37,460 nt of DNA from Lentisphaerae bacterium RIFOXYA12_64_32 (GTDB taxonomy: Bacteria > Verrucomicrobiota > Lentisphaeria > Oligosphaerales > YB12-FULL-65-16), in the NCBI GenBank assembly GCA_001803235.1, contig MHBL01000063.1:1-37460 (forward strand), read 5' to 3'. The position numbers and the translations under genes were made by a program. This document shows positions 32,777-37,460 of the stretch, piece by piece; positions within the stretch are counted from its first letter, which is position 1, and the number at the start of each line of letters is the position of its first letter. A model generated the notes under the pieces. It saw only the letters and a program-made list of their open reading frames with translations. It searched no databases and was not told the origin of the DNA.

Positions 32777-34183
32777 TTACAGCGCGGTGACGTCGAAGCC
32801 GAGGTATTTCTCCCAGGCCTCGAGGACCGGTGCGGCGACGTGGCCGGGGGTGACGCTGACGTGGTGGCGGTGCCCGAGGTAGCCGATGGTCTGCAGTTTC
32901 TCCTGCAGGTCCGGAATCTGCGCGACCCCGGCGCAACCGAAGAAGTTGGCGGGGATCGGGTCATCGGTCATTTGCCCTTCGCCCAGGTAGAAGCAGAGAT
33001 CCCCGGCCTCGGTGAGCAGGCTGCCGTAGGTCATGGGCGTGGCGATAATCCGGCCTTCGTTGCAGCCGTAGCTGCTGCCGGGGCCGACGGCATTGGCCAG
33101 GATCGCGTGGTCGGAGATCTTGCCGCGGCACGTCATCAGGCTCTGCGCCACGGGACCGCAGTGGAACAGAATGCACTTGTCCGCTTCCTCGCCATAGTTG
33201 TTGTTCCAGTCCAGGCACATCGGCGGCCGGCCCGACGCGAGCGACAGCGCGTGCATGGTGACCGCATTGCCGACGTCAACTTCGCACGCCGCCGGCATGC
33301 CGCGGTCGTTCAGTTCGCTCAACAGCACGCACGGCGAAATGCCGAGTTGCTGCTGCATTTCGACCCAGCAGCGCAGCGCCAGCGCATCGAGCTTGCACTC
33401 GGCAACGATCTGGTCGAGCACCACGCCGAGGCGGGCGATCTTCTGGAACGCGGTTGCCGGCACGCCGGCCCACGACGTGTAGCGTTTCAGGCGGTCGGCC
33501 TTCTTCTTGTACGCCTGGCTCGAGTCCTTGACCGCGTTCATGCGCGCGAATACGCCCGACAGATCGAGCGTTTCCATGGTGATACCGTGTCGCTGCAGCG
33601 CAAGTTCGTCGATGCGCACCGTCTTGAACGCAGTGGTGCGCGCGCCGATCGCGCCGACCACCATGCTCTTCATGCCGTTGCAGACGCGGCAGAGCCGGTC
33701 GAAGTAGTCGACGTTGGCAGCGAACGCCTTGCCCGCCGGGTGTGCCGTGTGTGGCGTCAGCGCCGTGAACGGCAGGCCGTACTGCGTGAACACGTCCATG
33801 ATCGAGAACTTGCCGCAGAACGCGTCGCGCCGCACCGCCGGCGCCATCTTGTCCAGGTCGTCCGGGTAGGCCTGGATCAGGATCGGCACGCCGCAGTCTT
33901 TCAGGGCGCTGATGGCGCCGGTCTCGTCGCCGAAGTTGGGCAGGCAGACGATGACGCCGCCGAACTTGCCGCGGTTCTGGCGCAGGAAACTGGCGTACTT
34001 GTCGCCTTCGGCTGGGGTTTCGACGGCGCCGTGGCGCGTGGCGGCCGGATCCAGTGCGATGGTTTTGTGCCCGAGATGGCGAAGGGCCTGGGTCATCTCC
34101 TTGCGCGCACTGGCCTGCAGCGAGGCCGGAAAGAAACCGCGATTCCCGAAGAACAGTGCGAACGTCGTTTTGTCAGCGCTCAT
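32777..34183 (-). CDS. L-fucose/L-arabinose isomerase-family protein
   Basis: A 468-residue cytoplasmic protein related to FucI/AraA-type isomerases: an N-terminal Rossmann-like region (FALFFGNRGFFPASL, then GGVIVCLPNFGDETG), a middle LQASxD-like part and a C-terminal catalytic domain with CWVEMQQQLGISPC, EVDVGNAV and HCGPV (candidate metal ligands Glu and His). By family it interconverts aldose and ketose sugars such as fucose and fuculose; the exact sugar is not evident. ATG 34183 is preceded by AGGAGG; the frame is open to 34270. A truncated relative lies at 36.2-36.7 kb. Together with the glycosidase it points to use of deoxy-sugar-containing polysaccharides. Confidence 0.85.
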   Translation of the reverse strand: MSADKTTFALFFGNRGFFPASLQASARKEMTQALRHLGHKTIALDPAATRHGAVETPAEGDKYASFLRQNRGKFGGVIVCLPNFGDETGAISALKDCGVPILIQAYPDDLDKMAPAVRRDAFCGKFSIMDVFTQYGLPFTALTPHTAHPAGKAFAANVDYFDRLCRVCNGMKSMVVGAIGARTTAFKTVRIDELALQRHGITMETLDLSGVFARMNAVKDSSQAYKKKADRLKRYTSWAGVPATAFQKIARLGVVLDQIVAECKLDALALRCWVEMQQQLGISPCVLLSELNDRGMPAACEVDVGNAVTMHALSLASGRPPMCLDWNNNYGEEADKCILFHCGPVAQSLMTCRGKISDHAILANAVGPGSSYGCNEGRIIATPMTYGSLLTEAGDLCFYLGEGQMTDDPIPANFFGCAGVAQIPDLQEKLQTIGYLGHRHHVSVTPGHVAAPVLEAWEKYLGFDVTAL

Positions 34184-34367
34184 GTGTGAATCCTCCTGCC
34201 TGCTCCGACTCCGGCCCCTCGACACCCGACCCGCGATCCTAAGAAAGCCTCCGCCTTCCGCGGTGTTCACCGCGCGTCAATGTAGAACCATCCGCGTCCA
34301 AGTCCAACCGTTTCGCGCGGCATCTTAGGGCTGTTTCAAGATCCGTGACCGTCGCGTGCGGTGAGTA

Positions 34368-34845
34368 CCCCCGGCGTGTCCCCACGCCGGGGGGGGCGGC
34401 CTGAGGACAGGCCGCCCCTACTTGGTGTGCGCGGAGGCGTGGCCTTACCGAGACGCAACGCCAGATCTTGAAGCAGCCCTGGCGTCATCTTGACGGGGGG
34501 CAATGCGTCGTACCGCACAGTACTCCGCCCTCTTCTGGTTCCGGCAGTACTGCGGGCGGCCCTCCGCCCGCTTCTCGGCACGCACGTAGCACGAGGTTTC
34601 GGATGGCGGGCGGATGGCCGCCCGCGGTACTGCCGGTCAGGCGGAACCGGTCTGGTCTGGCACCGCGACCGACTCGGCTCCTTTCGGGACAGGAGACCGG
34701 TCCACCGTCCCGAATGGCGTTGGACAGCTTCGTCCCGAAGGGACTTGGGTGTGTAGCCGTGGGGTTCACCCCACGGACCACGGGCGTCCCCCCGTTTCCG
34801 CCCTGACAGGGCGGTGGGGAGGCTGGACTTACCCGCACAGGTCGA
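34368..34845. repeat. Hairpins, family F copy F2 and a solo end of element C
   Basis: 34368-34390 CCCCGGCGTGTCCCCACGCC is a hairpin; 34396-34420 GGCGGCCTGAGGACAGGCCG is a second. 34542-34634: CGGCAGTACTGCGGGCGG faces CCGCCCGCGGTACTGCCG (family F). 34825-34845: GGACTTACCCGCACAGGTCG matches the right end of C2 with one difference, without the rest of the element. This is the left part of the 1284-bp gap 34184-35467, which holds no gene I can support. Confidence 0.7.
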
Positions 34846-34847
34846 TT

Positions 34848-35156
34848 GTAATGCGTCAGCGTCCCCCGGCCGGCGGACCGGCCGATCATACCTACGTGTT
34901 ACTCGCTTCGGTCCGGGGCATTCTGGCAAAGTGGCGGGACCGGCTCGGTCCCGCAACCGCCGGAGCGAGCCGCTCCGACCACTTTACCGCGCCCCGCGAG
35001 TAACATGGGAGTCGCGTGTGGACGGTTGGGCGGTAGATGGCCAAAGTGGCGGGACCGGCTCGGTCCCGCAACCGCCGGAGCGAGCCGCTCCGACCACTTT
35101 AGGCGTCAGCCCAGATCAAACTTCGACCTTATCTCCACCCGCAACTGACGCATTAC
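34848..35156. mobile_element. Foldback element with terminal inverted repeats and 5-bp target duplication
   Basis: Bounded by GTAATGCGTCAG (34848-34859) and CTGACGCATTAC (35145-35156), perfect 12-bp inverted repeats, and flanked by CGATT on both sides (34843-34847, 35157-35161). Inside are a second inverted pair (CGTGTTACTCGC / GCGAGTAACATG, near 34904 and 34997) and two near-identical 59-bp direct repeats beginning AAAGTGGCGGGACCGGCTCG at 34928 and 35043, each ending CCACTTTA. No protein is encoded. Confidence 0.8.
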
Positions 35157-35467
35157 CGATTTCTTCTTGATGGGGTGGTGGAAACGGTGGCGTGGTGTAC
35201 CTTGTCAGGTGGTACTGTAGAAAGAAGGGCTTCGCCGTACGTTGCTTTGGTTGCCCGTCGGCAAGAAGGCATTCGTATCTTCATGTCGCGCGCGTGGGTG
35301 CTGGCGTGTGGAGACGCGCACACCCAAAAACGCCAAGGCAAGATTTCCGCTCAGGCTTTTCGGTGCCCAAAGGGAAATGGGGCGTGGCTTCATCGGACGC
35401 CACGAGTTCATGTACTTTGGAAAGCGATCGGAGGACCTGCCGCGTGACTACTGCGACGCGTTCCGTC

Positions 35468-36373
35468 ATGGCGACCCCCACCCGGATCGGCTTGGTTCTG
35501 GTTGCCGGTCTCTGTTTCCTCTCCCTGCTCGCTTCGGCTTCGGGCACAAAGCCCAACCCGGAACTGCAGGCCGCCCTGCAAGCCGCGGACGCCGCGGCGC
35601 AGACGCTTGCCGACGCCGAAACGCAGCGTGCGGACTGCGTCAAAGCCCTGGCCGCGGCACGGGCGCGGTTGCAGAACCTGCAGACGCAGTATGCCGCTGC
35701 CAAGGACGCGGCTGCCAAGACGCCCGGCCGGACCATGGACCCGCTGGTGGAAGCGTCCGTTGCCGCACTGCGCACCCAGCTTGAGGCCGAGATCCCCGTC
35801 AACGAGGTGCGTCTCCGTGAAGCCGAGGCCCGGATCCGGGCCGTGAAACCCGAGGCGGAGCGGCTTCGCGCCAACGCCGACGCGCTCCTGGAGACCGCTG
35901 TTCCGGCTGCCAAGGCAGGGCAGGGGCAGGCCGCGGCTCAGTCCACGCCGTCGACGGCCGCAGTCCCTGTCGCACCGGCCGCCGATGCGGTCGTGACGGC
36001 GGCCCAGAAGCAGATGGCGGACTTCCAGGCGCAGATGGACCAGATGAAAGCTCGGATGGAGCAAGCCCTGCGCGAGACCGAGAAGGCGCTCGAGGCTTCC
36101 CGGTCCCAGGCGCGGGCGCTGGAACAAGAGGTCGCCGGCCTGCGAACGAAACCCGTTGTGGTGGAAACGTCAACTCCCGGGCCGGCGGTTTCGGCGCCCG
36201 CAGCGACGGCCCCGGCTGCCAGACCTTGCCGCCGCAGGGCAGCGGTCCCGCACAGAAAAAGCCCCGAGCCGCCCAAGTATTCGTCGGCCACCAGCATCGG
36301 CTTGCCGAGCTTGGCGATCCGCGCCAACGAGGCCGTCAGGTACCAGTTCAGCGTGATCGCATACACCAGGTAG
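35468..36373 (+). CDS. Exported coiled-coil protein, C-terminus lost
   Basis: A 301-residue frame. A signal peptide (IGLVLVAGLCFLSLLASASG) is followed by a long, Ala/Gln/Arg-rich coiled coil (about 30-160 and 178-235; AAQKQMADFQAQMDQMKARM is typical). From about residue 250 (PAVSAPAATAPAARP, near 36215) the sequence changes to the reverse complement of the isomerase-like gene on the other strand and is no longer meaningful. So the authentic gene seems cut near 36.2 kb. ATG 35468 is chosen because it starts the signal peptide; the frame is open further upstream. It could be a periplasmic scaffold or cell-envelope protein. Confidence 0.55.
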   Translation: MATPTRIGLVLVAGLCFLSLLASASGTKPNPELQAALQAADAAAQTLADAETQRADCVKALAAARARLQNLQTQYAAAKDAAAKTPGRTMDPLVEASVAALRTQLEAEIPVNEVRLREAEARIRAVKPEAERLRANADALLETAVPAAKAGQGQAAAQSTPSTAAVPVAPAADAVVTAAQKQMADFQAQMDQMKARMEQALRETEKALEASRSQARALEQEVAGLRTKPVVVETSTPGPAVSAPAATAPAARPCRRRAAVPHRKSPEPPKYSSATSIGLPSLAIRANEAVRYQFSVIAYTR

Positions 36374-36720
36374 CCATCGACCGTGTCCTTCAAGGCGATC
36401 GCCTTCTCGACGTCGCCCGGCCGGGCAACGACGACCTGGACAAACTCGACCTTCGGGCAGCCCTGCTTGAGCAGCTTGAGGATCTCCTCCGCGCGGGCCG
36501 CGCAGTCAAAGCCCGGATACGGCCAGATCTCCCGGTCCGCGCTGTTGGCAAGAAACACCAAGGCCACGCGGACCTGCTGGGCCTTGGGCGCATCGGCCGC
36601 GTTCGCCAAAGGCCCCGTCAGGCCGACTGCCGCCGCGGCCCCGCAGCCTTGCAGGAAGCGTCGCCGCCCGAACGCATGAGAACAGCCGAGACACGAACCG
36701 GAAGAATGAGTGCCGCACAT
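35938..36720 (-). pseudogene. Truncated Tat-exported sugar-isomerase-like protein
   Basis: From ATG 36720 (AAAGGAG upstream) the frame encodes a Tat signal (GRRRFLQGCGAAAAVGL), then a region like the N-terminal domain of fucose-isomerase-like proteins: VRVALVFLANSADREIWPYP, a helix AEEILKLLKQGCP, KAIALKDTVDGYLVY and LGKPMLVADEYLGGSG, about 165 residues. After that (near 36180-36240) the frame enters the reverse complement of the coiled-coil gene and becomes Ser/Arg/Ala-rich noise up to a stop at 35938. More than half of the expected protein is missing, so I treat it as a broken gene. It shares the promoter region with the divergent oxidoreductase. Confidence 0.6.
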
Positions 36721-36897
36721 TGGGTTTCTCCTTTACGAAGGCGATTGGTCCCATCGCGTCCGCTGCTCACCATACCGCCGCCGCCCTCCGCCGTCAACAA
36801 GCCGGCGGGTTGACAGGCATCGAGCGGGTGCCCATCATGGGTAGAGACCGGGGCGTGCCGGTCCGACGAATACTACCCCTTGAGGAGATCAACCACG

Positions 36898-37460
36898 ATG
36901 AACCCCACGCGACGCCAATTCCTGGGCTCGGCCGCGGCAGCGGCAGCGGCAGCCACGATCGTTCCACGCCACGTGCTCGGAGGGCCGAAGTTCGTTTCGC
37001 CCAGCGAGAAGGTAAACATCGCGCTGGTGGGCGCCGGCGGCCAGGGACGGACCAACGTCCGTGCCCTGTTCCACGAGGCCGACGCCCAGGTGATCGCCGT
37101 GGCCGACCCCATCGAGCAGTTCAGCCTGGAGGCCTTCTACTATCGCGGCCAGGGCGGGCGCACACCGGTCAGCGCCGAGATCGAGAAGCATTACTCGCAG
37201 AAGTCGCCCAATCATCGCTGCGCCCAGTATGAAGATTTCCGCGTGCTGCTCGACAAGGAGAAGGCCGTCGACGCCGTCCTCTGCGCCACGCCCGACCATC
37301 TGCATGCGTATGTCTCGGTCCGGGCCATGCGCGCGGGCAAGCACGTCTATTGCGAGAAGCCGCTGACGCACAATGTCTGGGAGGCCCGCACCGTCGCCAA
37401 GGTCGCCAAGGACACGGGTCTGGCCACGCAGTTGGGCAACAGCGGACACTCCCGGGACGG
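36898..37460 (+). CDS. Tat-exported Gfo/Idh/MocA oxidoreductase (5' part)
   Basis: The first 187 residues run off the right edge. Tat signal: MNPTRRQFLGSAAAAAAAA, with cleavage probably after HVLGG. The NAD(P)-binding Rossmann domain starts NIALVGAGGQGRTN (GxGGxG) and continues through VIAVADP, DAVLCATPDHLH and the dinucleotide-site motif HVYCEKPLTHN, all diagnostic for the family. The family oxidises or epimerises sugars and inositols; Tat-exported members are numerous in Planctomycetes and Lentisphaerae. ATG 36898 follows TTGAGGAGATC. It is divergent from the truncated isomerase-like gene, with a 177-bp shared upstream region. Confidence 0.95.
   Translation, partial: MNPTRRQFLGSAAAAAAAATIVPRHVLGGPKFVSPSEKVNIALVGAGGQGRTNVRALFHEADAQVIAVADPIEQFSLEAFYYRGQGGRTPVSAEIEKHYSQKSPNHRCAQYEDFRVLLDKEKAVDAVLCATPDHLHAYVSVRAMRAGKHVYCEKPLTHNVWEARTVAKVAKDTGLATQLGNSGHSRD

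Noticed and set aside
34485..34889. Open frames of 100-134 codons in the gap right of the isomerase-family gene
   Set aside because: They are translations of palindromic repeats (family F and others) with no start signal and no recognisable domain.
34928..35101. A two-repeat CRISPR-like unit
   Set aside because: The 59-bp repeats are spaced by only one 56-bp segment, carry internal symmetry and lie within an element with terminal inverted repeats.

Overview
The window is GC-rich bacterial DNA from a Gram-negative organism. It carries lipoprotein and Tat signals, a porin-type C-terminus, an MCP/CheW pair, a GspE/GspF secretion-pilus locus and a Tat-exported Gfo/Idh/MocA oxidoreductase. Together with a fucose-isomerase-like sugar enzyme and a giant GH42-like glycosidase, this fits the Planctomycetes-Verrucomicrobia-Lentisphaerae group or a neighbouring candidate phylum. 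That placement is inference: there is no rRNA or tRNA gene in the window.

Region 1 (1-2385, + strand) reads as part of an integron gene-cassette array. Five attC-like sites alternate with small promoterless-looking gene cassettes: the tail of an unknown gene, a MazEF toxin-antitoxin pair, a DUF4160-DUF2442 pair, a cassette with no evident gene, and a lipoprotein. The right core box of each site matches the left core box of the next one, which is the signature of cassette recombination. No integrase gene is in view; it would lie to the left.

Region 2 (2445-8412, - strand) holds an exported JAMM/DUF4329-like protein, phosphoglucomutase, a class I aminotransferase, and a small membrane protein translationally coupled to a stand-alone receiver protein. 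Region 3 (8841-18816, - strand) is a signalling block: an MCP with a duplicated sensor domain, CheW, a frameshifted response regulator, a HEPN/MNT toxin-antitoxin pair, an NtrC-type regulator and a hybrid histidine kinase. Region 4 (19281-24278) has an exported unknown protein and a 1216-residue exported glycosidase, separated by a large low-complexity hairpin.

Region 5 (24500-32164, - strand) is the most interesting part. It is a nine-gene, mostly overlapping operon: ECF sigma factor, membrane anti-sigma-like protein, GspF, GspF, GspE, three pseudopilin-like proteins and a third GspF. It looks like a compact type II secretion/type IV filament system under its own sigma factor, with no secretin, prepilin peptidase or obvious major pilin nearby. 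Two of its pilin-like genes carry intergenic-type repeat elements inserted in frame, exactly in the segment that would be removed as leader peptide.

Region 6 (32777-37460) holds a fucose/arabinose isomerase-family protein, a long repeat-filled gap with a foldback element bearing terminal inverted repeats and target duplications, two truncated genes that collide head to head near 36.2 kb, and the start of a Tat-exported Gfo/Idh/MocA oxidoreductase.

Nearly every intergenic space is occupied by a few families of dispersed palindromic repeats (called A, B, C, F, MITE-like and foldback here), sometimes nested in one another and sometimes inside open reading frames.
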